Positions 10,269-20,686 of a stretch of DNA of 64,000 nt are shown one piece after another. Location of the stretch: positions 29,489,623-29,553,622 of the forward strand of contig OZ022348.1 of NCBI GenBank assembly GCA_963989245.1. Direction: 5' to 3'. The notes beneath the pieces are model-generated. The model was not told where the DNA came from. It saw only the letters and a program-made list of their open reading frames with translations, and did not search any database. This stretch comes from Nansenia antarctica (taxonomy: Eukaryota; Chordata; Actinopteri; Argentiniformes; Microstomatidae). Position 1 is the stretch's first letter. Every line of letters begins with the position of its first letter. The position numbers and the translations under genes were made by a program.

Positions 10269-10986
10269 GTCTCCGTTCTGAGACCCGATTATCTACTCTG
10301 ATGGCCAGGGAGATTAATCCATCCAGGTCGGAGGACTCGGGATGTGAAACCAGCTCGTCCTTGATGGTCTCAGCGAGTCCACCGGTGAACGCCGCGACGA
10401 GAGCTGCATCGTTCCACCCACTCTCAGCTGCCAGGGTGCGGAAACGAATCGCATAATCAGCGACACTCCGGGAGTCTTGACGGAGGGCGAGGAGGCGCTT
10501 GGAAGCGTCCTGTCCTCGGACCGGGTGATAGAAAATTCTCCTCATCTCGCCGGAGAACGCTGTATAGGAAGCAGTGAGCGGGTCCCCTCTCTCCCACAGC
10601 GCCGATGCCCACTCCAGAGCGGCCCCACGGAGGAGACCGATCACCAGGCAAACCCGACCCCGGTCAGTGGAGAAGGACGTGGGCTGTTGTTCCATCACCA
10701 GCTCACACTGTAGGAGGAAGGAACGGCAGCAACCCTGTTTGCCGTCGTAACGATCCGGCATGGGAACCCGGGGCTCTCGGATCACCGGAGCGGGTAGGAG
10801 CTGGGGGGTGGTCGGTGTAGCATTAGCAGCGGCGGCTGCTCCCGTGTCCTGGAACCCGGTCAGAGTGGTGCTCATGTCACGGAGCCTCCCCACTATCTCC
10901 TGTAGGAGGGAGTCGTGTTTCTCCAACACGGTGTAGTTATTGTTCACCATCTGCCGGACTGTCTCGATGTCTGCTGGGTTCGACAT
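10084..10986 (-). pseudogene. Gag capsid region, copy 1
   Basis: 300 residues starting MSNPADIETVRQMV, with an N-terminal coiled-coil-like stretch, a PMPDRYDGKQGCCRSFLLQ motif and SVADYAIRFRTLA typical of sushi-type Gag (the family from which vertebrate RTL genes derive). It starts 14 nt inside the 5' LTR end, so the leader is extremely short, as expected for Tf1/sushi elements. Confidence 0.85.
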
Positions 10987-10987
10987 G

Positions 10988-10998
10988 GCCAGATCGTA
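10988..10998 (-). promoter_or_regulatory. Self-priming PBS, copy 1
   Basis: On the minus strand TACGATCTGGC lies one base after the LTR end. It is exactly complementary to GCCAGATCGTA at the predicted start of R in the LTR (6525-6515). No tRNA-type PBS beginning TGG abuts the LTR. This matches the self-priming known for Tf1 and sushi elements. Confidence 0.75.
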
Positions 10999-10999
10999 C

Positions 11000-11362
11000 T
11001 GTCACGATCAGAAGGCGGAACCCAGAAGCAGACAACGGAGAACAGGTAGTATGGTAATAACAGTAATTTATTATAGGGTTTGGGGTTTAGGGGAATCCGG
11101 CTGGGGGTAGGTAGTGCAGGTAGGGGTTCTGGCAGGTAGACAGGTACTCAGACAGGCAGGGGGTCAGGCAGGTAGGCAGACAGGCAGGGGATCAGGCAGG
11201 TAGGCAGGTACTCAGACAGGCAGGGGGTCAGACAGGCAGGGGGTCAGGCAGGTAGGCGGGTAGTCAGACAGGCAGGAGGTCGGCAGGCAGGGAATCCTTT
11301 AGCGGGGAACAGGGAGAAAAGGGTTAGGGTAAGGTATCGGATAACGTCTCGAGTACAGGGAA
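11000..11362 (-). repeat. Partial 5' LTR of chromovirus copy 1
   Basis: Matches 6168-6486 of the 3' LTR, with extra GGCAGG-type repeat units, and stops at 11362, 39 nt short of the predicted R start. U3 and the promoter are missing. Confidence 0.9.
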
Positions 11363-12082
11363 TTAGCCATTGAAAAACGAACCTGGTCTGGTAACTGTTG
11401 CAGAAAAAGCTCTTTAAAAAGAAAACACGGCTGATGGTCGCCCAGCAAAGCTAGCATGTGGTCCATCAGTTCAGAGGGTTTTGTGTCACCGAGCCCAGGG
11501 AGAGAGAGGAGCTGGCGTGCACGTTCAGATTCAGACAAACAAAACGTATCTATGAGGTGCGCCTTCAAGGTAACATATTTGTGCTGTGCCGGTGGGTTTT
11601 CAATAAGACTCACCACTCTCGCTGCCGTTGAATTGGTTAAAGCTGCTACCACGTAGTAGTATTTGGTATGATCCACGGTAATATCCCTGAGGGCGAATTG
11701 AGCTTCAGCTTGTGCAAACCATGCGTCGGCATTTTGTTCCCAAAAAACGGGCAGCTTGAGTGAAACTGCGTTTGTTGTCATGTTCAAATGATCTCCGAAA
11801 ACGTTCGAGAGAATGTCAGGGTCACCAATGTAGGAGTGACGGCAATAACTGGACGATGTAGTCGGTTTGCCGGTAGAAAAACAATCATGTGCTTTATTCT
11901 CACTCTCTGCATGCGTACTGACAACAACAACATTCATCCATCTTTGTCCCACTTATATCCCGTCATATCACCCGCTAAGCAGCCTGGGTGATTGAGTAAA
12001 CACAAACATATCAACAGTGCTTTGTACAGGCTGGAACGCCGTGAATTACGAATACTCTGCTCACTAACGAGCGGTCACTACA
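11363..12082 (-). mobile_element. Fragment of a different gypsy element (5' LTR and gag start)
   Basis: LTR at 12082-11829 (minus sense) begins TGTAGTGACC and ends CACTCCTACA (254 bp). It contains a TATAA-like box and AATAAAG. TTGGTGACCC follows directly as a likely tRNA-type primer site. Gag begins at 11781 (MTTNAVSLKLPVFW, then FAQAEAQFALRDI, and LMDHMLALLGDHQPCFLFKE) and is cut at 11363 by the truncated LTR of the chromovirus. Arm A homology resumes exactly at 12083. Confidence 0.8.
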
Positions 12083-13378
12083 ACTCTTTGATATATTTAA
12101 CTTTCAATTTTAGGATACTGTAGTTAAACAAGTTTAAATTATGTTCATATTTAGTTTGCAAGACAGATCATTGCAGAATTTCCAATCATCCCAACACACA
12201 TGGTCTTAGACCCCTCCAAGAAGGGTATGACGTGGAAAAGAAAGGTGTTTGCTGAGGCCATTCTGGATGCATCAGGTGTGCACAATTAATTAACAGGGGC
12301 ATATAAAATATTAATGCTATTACCTATTATTATATGACATTTTACAGCATACTTTCTTACAGACTTCAGAATCGAGAACTGTTGCTCCATGTGTGCATCT
12401 CAATCTGTTCCTGGAGGAGCCACACCTGTAATTCATTGGGTTAGTACCTGTTTCACTTAACATTCTGTACTGTTTATTACTTATTTATGTATCTCTGTTT
12501 GGCAGATAATGCAGTCACACTAAACTTGCAGTATTTTGGTGTAATTTAGCAGATGTTTATAGAATGTGCCAATATTGTGAGATAGTATTGTGTTTCTGTG
12601 CTCGTGGGCACAATGTTGTTAGCATTAGGCAATTACCATCAAGTGGCAAGGCCCTTTTGGTCTCTGCTCCAATGGTCTAACCGTTGGGCTACACACCGTC
12701 CAGTATTCAATTTTCATGAGCATGTGATTTGGTAAAACTTAAATTACTATAAATGTAACAAAATACCATAAGTTAACTGTTAATTCATTCTCATTACTGT
12801 ATTAACTAATACCTTAGTTGACATGGACATTAGTAAAAACAAAAGGGCGACATTGGATAATCTCCTGTTTTGTGCTATATGTCTGGAGATCTACACTTTA
12901 GCTTTTCCTATTCCACTCACTAACTCTACATGACGATAACATGCATCATGAGGGTGTAAGACATTATGTAACCGTTTCTAGGTTCAGTAGTTGAACCTAG
13001 TAGTTGAATCTGAAGTAGTTTGAATCTAGTATCATGTGCTACTGTCAGTGATAGTTTTGTTTTCAATTCTACAGATTGCCTGCTCTGTGTGCATGAGGTG
13101 GTTCCACTCAGAGTGTCTGAGTATGACTCAGGAGGAATTCAATGAGGCCAAGCGAGCTCCAGTCTGGAAGTGCCGTCTTTGCTGTGACAGTAAAAAGGGT
13201 ATATGTATCACCTTAAAGCCCATTGACACAAGGAAAAACACCTTACTATCAATGACTGAATTGTAACACATTTCCATCCCAAATAAGACTATCACCACCC
13301 ATTCTATGGACTGGTGGCATTGTTTTCTGAACATCACAGCCTAATGTGTCAGAATATATGGAGAAGTAAAGAGAGAAT
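12083..13378 (+). repeat. Inverted repeat arm A, inner block
   Basis: Near-identical in reverse to 29250-30573. The main differences are small indels and a (TA)n run at 30152-30174 in the other arm. Both inner ends stop at LTRs: 12083 against the gypsy LTR in this arm, 29250 against a gypsy LTR in the other. Confidence 0.9.
12155..13198 (+). CDS. Ulp1 C-terminus and PHD finger exons, arm A
   Basis: Three exons with consensus splice sites: 12155-12275 (FARQIIAEFPIIPTHMVLD then WKRKVFAEAILDAS), 12363-12439 (NCCSMCAS then TPVIHW) and 13075 to about 13198 (IACSVCMRWFHSECLSM then VWKCRLCC). The first exon is the tail that follows the catalytic Cys of Ulp1/C48 proteases. The second and third together give a C4HC3 PHD finger (CSMC, CSVC, WFHSEC, CRLC), a histone-tail reader. 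In this arm the catalytic Ulp1 exons are gone, replaced by gypsy sequence between 6168 and 12082, so the copy is broken. Confidence 0.7.
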
Positions 13379-13924
13379 GTCTTTGAATTATATGTCAGTA
13401 AATATTATGTAGAAAGAAAGAGAGAATGGGTTTGAATTAAATGCGAGGAAATGTCCCAGTCCAAAAGCGTTACGCCAGGGTTCAGGCTATGTGGCCTGTC
13501 TACGCATTGACCCTTCTCTCCCTCTCTCTCGCTCTTCCTCCATTCCACAGGGCCCATTGAGCAGCTCAGTGACTACACCAGAATGCGCAGTGCCCTGTTC
13601 CAACTAACGACTTCGACGCCTCACCCCTCCCCACCAGTGTTGTTCTGTGCGTCATATCAGCTGTTTGTTCTCCTCCTCTCCATCACTCCTCCATCACTCC
13701 TCCCTCTCTCCTCTCTGTTCCAGCTGGTTAGGAGAGATAGTTTTATAATAGTTTATTTTTTGTGCCAATATTTTTTTTAAATAAACATTTTGTGTCCATT
13801 TTGCTGAGTCTGAGAAAATCTGCTCCTCGACTGAAATAAGTACACCTACTGATAGCCTAAGCCTTGTATTGTTGTGCTACAGTGATTACAGCAGATTCTG
13901 CTGTCACCTCCCCGATAGTAATCT
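13379..13924. other. Unassigned; one possible small exon
   Basis: TTCCACAG at 13545-13552 precedes a short open stretch reading PIEQLSDYTRMRSALFQL, which could be an exon following the PHD finger. Otherwise pyrimidine-rich and AT-rich spacer. Confidence 0.25.
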
Positions 13925-14463
13925 GCAATTGGTTTGAGCTGCTTTCGCCCAATATTGGCAGTTATTGATCAGGACAGCCAAATCTCCATAGGGTTTTTGA
14001 GTTCTTGAATTTTAATAAATTCCTAATCAATTGATTGCGAAATCCAAAGGTTGCCATTTTTGGATGGGCACTCCCAGAACAATTTACAATTGGTTTGAGG
14101 TGTTGTGACCCAATATTGGCAGAGTTATTGATCAGGACAGCCATATCTCCATAGAGTTTTTGAGTTCTTGAATTTGAATAAATTCCTAATCAATTGATTG
14201 GGAAAAACAAAGGTTGCCATTTTTGGATGGGCACTCCCAGAACAATCGGCAATTGGTTTGAGGTGTTTTCGCCCCAAAGCCATATCTCCATAGGGTTTTT
14301 GAGTTCTTGAATTTTAATAAATTCCTAATCAATTGATTGGGAAAAATAAAGGTTGCCATTTTTGGAGGGCCACTCCCAGAACAATCTACAATTGGTTTGA
14401 GGTGCATTGGCCCAATATTGACAGAGTTATTGATCAGGACAGCTATATCTCCATTGGGTTTTT
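13925..14463. repeat. Tandem repeat, ~162 bp unit, about 3.4 copies
   Basis: Units begin with CAATTGGTTTGAG at about 13926, 14088, 14250 and 14389; the third has an internal deletion. Each holds CTCCATAGGGTTTTTGAGTT and TAATCAATTGATTG. No coding sense. Confidence 0.9.
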
Positions 14464-14629
14464 CACTACTTTTACCATGGTCCCTAAAAAGCCGAATGTC
14501 AATGTCTGTTGAATGTCGAATATAAAAACAACTTTACCACGGTCTAATAACACTGTAGCTAGCTAACGTTACTGTAGCTACAACAACCTGACCTGCCGTG
14601 GTTATTAACGCCGTATTGTTGTTTCAAGG

Positions 14630-15111
14630 GACTGATGAAGACACCGAGCGCATGATTCGGTGGAGGGGGAAGAATGATGACATATTTACCGGGAAGAGGA
14701 ATGCTGCCATGATTGGCTTTCAGTAAGAACATCACGTTTTATGTGTTGTCATTTTCATGTGCATACGGGTGGGAAAGTTGCACCAGCCATCAGCCATATG
14801 CCAGTAAAATGTTAAAGCGCGAGTTGAGTTTGCATTTCATGTACGAAAGGCGGTATATAAATGAAGCTTTACTTACTTAAAGTCGTTGGTAGATTTGATT
14901 TACCATTTAGTGACTGGTGAATTTTTAACAAATCTATAATCTGTGGGTGGTAGATTTTCACATACGTGCTTATCCCCTGTCAAAGGTTTATGCCAATGTT
15001 TGACCAATGTTATGGTTGTATAGGACATTCATCAAGGAGCATGGCCTGGAGGGCAGGGTGGAGGCTTCTTGGGTCAAGAAGAAGTGGGAAAATTTAAAGC
15101 AGAAATATAAG
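14630..15111 (+). CDS. Myb/SANT-like (trihelix/MADF-type) DNA-binding exons
   Basis: Exon to 14722: DEDTERMIRWRGKNDDIFTG then KRNAAMIGF. Exon 15026-15111: TFIKEHGLEG and VKKKWENLKQKYK. The two join in phase across CA/GTAAGA...TATAG/GACATT. The tryptophan spacing and KKKWENLKQKYK helix match the Myb/SANT-like domains in many fish transposon-related proteins. The donor after 15111 (AAG/GTAAGT) is good, but the expected next exon is not clear. The exons may belong with the HECT gene downstream or with a DNA transposon. Confidence 0.55.
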
Positions 15112-15205
15112 GTAAGTTGAAATATCAAAATGAAATGTTTAACTAAATAATCGGTCCGGTTCCAGGCTGAGGAAGTCAGGCAAAGAGTACTCGAGAAGGA
15201 GACGC

Positions 15206-15520
15206 ATGAGAAAATCGAAGAAAGCTCTATTGGCAGAGGGGGGGAAATTAACAAAAATAACCGATCTGTTTGCGAAGCAAGCAGGTACTAGCGTGATTCC
15301 TTCAACTAGCACTAGCACTAGCGTTGAACTTGTGGAGGGAGACGACGAGGGAGAGAAACATGGAGACAAGCAAGAGGATGTGGCAGAGGAATCAGACATG
15401 GACACGGGACTTGTGGCAGAAACAGTTAATCATGACAAGCAAAAGGCGTTGGAAATTACCTGTACATTGTCAGAGGGAACGGCGGCCGCGGGAGCAATGA
15501 GCGGAGCTGGTAGGATGGCT
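15206..15520 (+). CDS. Uncharacterised open stretch upstream of BEL fragment
   Basis: Open from 15206, reading a basic start, KLTKITDLFAKQAG, a Ser/Thr-rich stretch and an acidic stretch. It fuses in frame to BEL/Pao sequence near 15520. The KLTKITDLFAK part resembles the N-terminal tails of some transposase-derived proteins, but I do not recognise it. Confidence 0.25.
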
Positions 15521-16690
15521 ACAGAGGAGCAGTATGATTTTTTGGTGAGAGAGCTGTGGGCCAAAGAACAGGGCTGGGACGACCCCATCCCGGAGCATCT
15601 CGCTGACCAATGGAGAGAGTGGGAAGAAGAACTCCCCCTGCTCTGCGAGATCGCCATCCCCCGGAGTTACTTCACTTCGATGGTCGACCTGGAGACCAGT
15701 GAGATTGACCTGCACGTCTTCAGTGACGCTTCGGAGACCGCTTACGGGTCAGTGGCTTATCTTCGGGCTAAGGACAAGGGAGGAGAGGTCCACGTCGCCT
15801 TCGTCCTAGCCCGATCCAGGGTAGCCCCACGAAAGCAGCAGTCGATCCCGCGCCTGGAGCTCTGCACAGCTCTGGTTGGCGCACAGTTAGCTAAGTTGGT
15901 GAAGGAAGAACTCACCTTACCTGTGCGTGATACCGTCTTGTGGTAGGACTCTACGACCGTTATCACCTGGCTCCAGTCACAATCCTGCCGGTACAAGGTG
16001 TTTGTAGGAGTCCGAGTATCGGAGATCCAGGAACTGGTAGGAGCGGAGTGCTGGAGGTACATAGACACCGGACAAAACCCTGCAGATGTTATCACTAGAG
16101 GGACGTCCCTTGCCAGTCTTGTCCTCCCTAACTCTTACAACAACGGACCAGAGTTCCTCCGGCTACCAGAGGAGGAGTGGCCCACCCAACCATCCCTGAT
16201 GAAGAGTCAGGATGAGTCGGAGATCAAGAAGTCCCTCTTCTGCGGGCTGAGTCAAGATCAGGCCCCGGAGGGCCTCAACATGGATGACTGCCTGACATTG
16301 GTGAGCCTCCAGAAGAAAACGTTCCTCTGGCACCACCCAGAGTTTCCCACTACTACCGACCTCAGTGCAGCTGACTACGAGGAAGCGGAGCTCCTGGTGT
16401 GGCAGAGAGCGCAGAGGGACTCCTTCCCAGAAGAAAGGGAGTGCCTGACACAAGGAAAGCCAGTCGCATCAGACAGTCGACTCCTGACCCTAGCCCCGGA
16501 ACTTGACGCCCAGGGGCTCATCAGAGTGGGTGGCAGGTTGAGAAGGGCCCCGAATCTATCAGAGGACACAAAACACCCTATCGTCCTGGGTACCAGTCAC
16601 AGGGTGACCGAGTTAGTCCAGAAGTATGACCAGGCGGTGTGCCACGCTGGGGCCAAGCGAGTATTCACGGAGATCCGGCGACGCTTTTAG
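15521..16690 (+). pseudogene. BEL/Pao retrotransposon pol fragment
   Basis: LHVFSDASETAYGSVAYLR and IPRLELCTALVGAQLA mark the BEL/Pao RNase H region. GQNPADVITRG and GGRLRRAPNLSEDTKHPIVL lead into the integrase zinc-binding part, ending HAGAKRVFTEIRRRF. A TAG near 15944 (expected Tyr in WYDSTTV) interrupts the frame. Gag, protease, most of RT and the integrase core are absent. Inactive fragment. Confidence 0.85.
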
Positions 16691-16757
16691 ACTTTTGAAG
16701 CTCTGGTTTTGAATGTAATTCAGTTTTGTTTTCACAGAATGGAAGACGGAGGAGAAT

Positions 16758-17527
16758 ATTGAGAGAGGCTATTAAGAGGCTATTAAGACGCTAAGAATAT
16801 CCACCCAAGCCCTGGTCTTCTCTGCAGCGGAATACTGCGCCCCAGTCTGGAGCAGAAGCCCTCATGCGAGAAAGGTCGACGTGGCTATCAATACCTCCCT
16901 GAGAATAATAACTGGATGCTTGAAGCCTACCCCTGTGTCCCTCTTGCCAGTCCTCGCGGGAATAGCACCGGCCGGCCTCCGACGGGAGGCTGCCACCCTC
17001 GCCCTGGCCAGGAAGGCACAAAAGCATGACTGGCACATCCTGCACAACACCACCATAACACCAGCACCTCCAAGCCGACTCAAGACCCGCCACCCTTACA
17101 ACAAGGCAGCACAAGCCATGCTCAACTCCACCTCTGAGGACATCTCCAGAGATGCATGGTTGGCAGCAGCTTGGAAGCAGGAGTGGGAGTCAGCCGGGCC
17201 CTCCCGAATCCACCGCTACATCTGGGACCCAGGAGATGGCGCCATTGGAGGAGACGACCTACCACGCCGGCAATGGACCACACTGAACCGTCTACGAACT
17301 GGTGTCGGTCGCTTTAAAACATCAATGAAGGCGTGGGGCCTGGCGGACAGTGCGGCATGCGAGTGCGGTGACCCAGAGCAGACCGCCGACCACATAATCA
17401 CCATCTGCCCCTTATATAGACCACCCTCAGAAGCCAGCCTCTTCGACCTAGAACCAGAGATGCGGGCATGGCTACGCGACACCGAGTTGGACCTCTGACG
17501 TTACACGAAAGAAGAAGATTGAGAGAG
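16758..17527 (+). mobile_element. 5'-truncated non-LTR retrotransposon with target-site duplication
   Basis: ATTGAGAGAG flanks the insertion at 16758-16767 and 17518-17527. Inside, 16881-17498 encodes RLRTGVGRFKTSMKAWGL, then CECGDPEQTADHIITICPLY, a C-terminal RNase H-like plus zinc-motif tail of LINE ORF2 proteins. It ends in a GAAAGAAGAAG tail. 5' truncation is typical of target-primed reverse transcription. Confidence 0.75.
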
Positions 17528-17539
17528 CAGCACTCTTAT

Positions 17540-20224
17540 TCAGGCAGCATCTTCTGCAAAATGCTGAGCACAACCCTGTCCTCCGTGTCAGACTTGACAT
17601 GGAGGACAGTTCAGAAGATAAGGAGGAGTATTTTGGCTTTCTATAAGCAGCAGAACGTGAATTGGGCCAGTCCCCTGTTTGTTCACTTGATCGGTAATTT
17701 AATCTCTAGTTTCTAAATCTCTAATTTACTAGTCTACAATACATATCTCTTGTTTCAGTTACAATAAGTGTTTCGTAATGTTTAGGTGATGAAGCTGTCG
17801 GGCCGGGAGTTTCTCGGTTCTTTTTCTCAATGACAATCTCCAAACTCCAATTTGGATTTGATATCAGTCTAGGTACCTCTTTCACTTCCATATTAAATGT
17901 GCTGTTCCATTAACACAACTGATAAACTGTTGATACATTTATTTATTTAACCATGAGTATTCACACAAGGCAGTGTCATTTGCTTCAGCAACTTGGTTTT
18001 TTCCCTAATTATTAACTAAATAGGCAATGACTACTGACTACATGAATTAACACAGGCCGTTTAGAATCCATTATAAGCAACCAAACAGATAACATAATGT
18101 ATTGTGCAACGTACTATGCACAGTTTTTTGTATATGTAAGCTATACATTGCCAAACTCGTAAGCCCCTCAAGCCCCCTTCTATTAATCAGCTTCTATTTA
18201 TTATTGTAGTTGTTATAGTAATATTCTTGCAGTTCTATTTCAAATGGAGTGTGATATTGTTACAAATGGCAAATAGGTGTCAGATATGACAAAAAGCACG
18301 TTTTGTGCTTATTCATAAAAAACTATTGTGGATGATAAATGAAACTTGTTCTCATCTCACTCCATTTTCCAGGTGGACCAGGGAAGACCCTTTTATTTGA
18401 AGGAGAGGAAAATCATTTTGTGCCATCCACTTCCAAAGTCCTGCTTGACAGTGGGCTTTTTGTGGTTGTGGGCAGAATGATTGGCCATTATTTTATCCAC
18501 GGGGGTCCCAGGTTGACTGGACTGAGCCAGGCACTGTTTGACAACACTCAGCTGTCCTGTCTGGACTGCCCAGACATGGACATACGGGAAATGGTTGAGA
18601 TTGTGAGTTCCATGTTTATTAAAAGATTTTCCCTCCATATCCTTGCCTATCATTTGCATTTGACGACAATGCTGTAATGGTGAACAACATTAATGTAGTT
18701 CGGGATAAGTGCCTGCTAGTAATTGAAATCAAGGGTCAACTGATTGTGTAACATGATAATATTTACATGTAACCTTTTAACAGGATTCGTCCTGCTTTGT
18801 TTGTTTTGTAATTCACAGCTTGATGGCCAGAGAAACCTCAGGGAGGACGACCAGAGAAACCTCAGGGAGGACGAACAGCAAACCCTGCATGACCTGTGCC
18901 TGAACTGGGACCTGCCCCAACTCACTTCTGACAATAGGAAATGGCTGGCTGAGAAGATTCTCATCCATGCAGTAGGTTTCAGTATTTGCTGTTGAATCAA
19001 TTGCCCTTTGGAGATTGCTGTTGTAATCAGGTTAGGCTCATGCCTTAACCAAGGCATTGGCCATAGAAGTGGATTCTTCTTCTAATAACTATTATAAATC
19101 TTTTTCTTCTAATAACTATTATTGTAGGTCCTTGGCCGGAGAAGGAAGCAGGTGAAACAGCTGAGGAAGGGGCTGAAGGAGTGTCAGGTCCTTCACCTTT
19201 TAAAGGAAAGACCGGAGGCAGTGGAGGTTCTTCTTCCAAGATCGTCAAGCGTAAATGTGGTCCCAGAGGTATTAAAATTCATTCAAGGCATCAAATGGAT
19301 CAGTGTGTACGTTTTAGTGACCATCTAGTGGTAATGTTGCGGTTGCAACCAACTGATTATTTGGCAAACATTGAATATAATATTCACAAGTATGTTTTAA
19401 TTAAATTAAATCATAATTACACACTGATCAAATATGAATGGTCAATTATTTATCCAAACAAAATTAGTACTACACAATACAGTGCATACTGGCAACTCAC
19501 TTACAAATACAGTGAGCACTCGATGCCTCACACCAGTCAATACCTGGCCTTGTCACTCCTTGCATGTCCAAGAGTACAGTATACTCACTATGTCCCATGT
19601 TATGGAAGTGTACATGTATGACAGTTTTAACTGGTCCTATAATCCAAATATTTTGAGTAAAATCGTCTTATTTTCATAGATGATTCTAGGGCGAATTGTG
19701 TGGCCAACAGCAGAGAGCGAAGACTCGGACGACGACTACTCCACCAATATCTCGCTACTTGAATGCCGGTGTCGTGTGACTGGGTTCTTGAGGGAATATA
19801 TTGAGAAAGATAAGTAATCGATTTGTATTGCTATTTATTCTAGACCGTTGTGTACGTGAATGTTCTGTTGTCTGACTTGCAGGTAAATTGAAATGTCCAA
19901 TTGTATTCGACAGAACGTTTCAGGGAATGTAGTTACATTTTACAGCACTGTGGATGTCCAGTTGTCAAATAGTCATTTTGTTAAACGCGTGTCTTTTTTT
20001 CTGCAGCCACATCAGAAGAACTGAACCAGCTTTTGAAGTTCTGGGTAGGGTGGAGTGTTCTGCCAGAAGTACTTCATGTTGAAGTTTGCTCGGTCCAGAT
20101 GCCCACTTCAGCCACATGCTCAGAACTGTTAAAGCTACCTGGTCGCTACACATCCTTCCAGGATTTTTCAAATGATCTTGTGGCTTCTGTGTCCACAACT
20201 GACACTGGATTTGGACTTCTCTAG
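17540..20224 (+). CDS. HECT-domain (G2E3-like) ubiquitin ligase gene, 3' part
   Basis: Exons with matching phases: about 17540-17693 (VNWASPLFVHLIG), 17786-17872 (DEAVGPGVSRFFFSMTISKL), 18373-18602 (GPGKTLLFEGEENHFVPST, GRMIGHYFIHGGPRLTG), 18819-18971 (LHDLCLNWDLP, RKWLAEKILIHA), 19128-19268 (GRRRKQVKQLRKGLKEC), 19680 to about 19815 (RCRVTGFLREYIEKD) and 20007-20224 ending TAG. The last exon has SATCSELLKLPGRYTSFQDF, the HECT C-lobe with the catalytic Cys codon at 20117-20119, and ends GFGLL. HECT ligases accept ubiquitin on this Cys. Odd points: the donor after the 19680 exon is not consensus, and QRNLREDD is duplicated in the 18819 exon. The 5' part is lost or displaced by the LINE and BEL insertions. 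Confidence 0.7.
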
Positions 20225-20515
20225 TCACTCCGCCTGCCTGACCCCCAGCCTGTCTGCCGACCACTCCACCTGCCTGACCCCCAGCCTGTCTGCCGACCAC
20301 TCCGCCTGCCTGACCCCCAGCCTGTCTGCCGACCACTCCGCCTGTCTGTCTGCCGACCACTCCGCCTGCCTGACCCCCAGCCTGTCTGCCGACCACTCCG
20401 CCTGCCTGACCCCCAGCCTGTCTGCCGACCACTCCGCCTGCCTGACCCCCAGCCTGTCTGCCGACCACTCCGCCTGCCTGACCCCCTGCCTGTCTGCCGA
20501 CCACTCCGCCTGCCG
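20225..20515. repeat. 36-bp minisatellite after the HECT stop codon
   Basis: About eight copies of a unit containing CTGTCTGCCGACCACTCCGC and CTGCCTGACCCCCAGC; one copy is shortened. It begins immediately after the TAG at 20222-20224, so it would lie in the 3' UTR. Confidence 0.95.
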
Positions 20516-20686
20516 AAGCAAGCAGGCCCCCTCAACCCCCGCGGCCCCTCAACCCCCAGACCCTCAACGCCCAGACCCTCAACCCCCGGAACCTCAACAC
20601 CCATTAGAGGATGCCCACATTGCCCACATTGCAGGCCACCCTCAACCCCCATTCCTATTGGATGCACACAGTGCAGGCAAATTTGG

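Larger units (their letters stand above)
6168..11362 (-). mobile_element. Ty3/gypsy chromovirus (Tf1/sushi-like), decayed, copy 1
   Basis: Reading on the minus strand: partial 5' LTR (11362-11000), gag, zinc knuckle, protease, RT, RNase H, integrase and chromodomain, polypurine tract (GGGGGGATAC next to 6659), and 3' LTR 6658-6168. The LTR starts TGTCACGATC and ends GTGACA. Coding blocks alternate between two frames, so the element is inactive. The 5' LTR breaks at 11362 against a fragment of another gypsy. The 3' LTR interrupts arm A of the inverted repeat at 6167. Confidence 0.9.

Noticed and set aside
12640..12705. Another tRNA-like stretch (reverse, AACGGTTAGACCATTGGAGC)
   Set aside because: No matching arms for a full tRNA fold; present in both inverted arms as part of a repeat.
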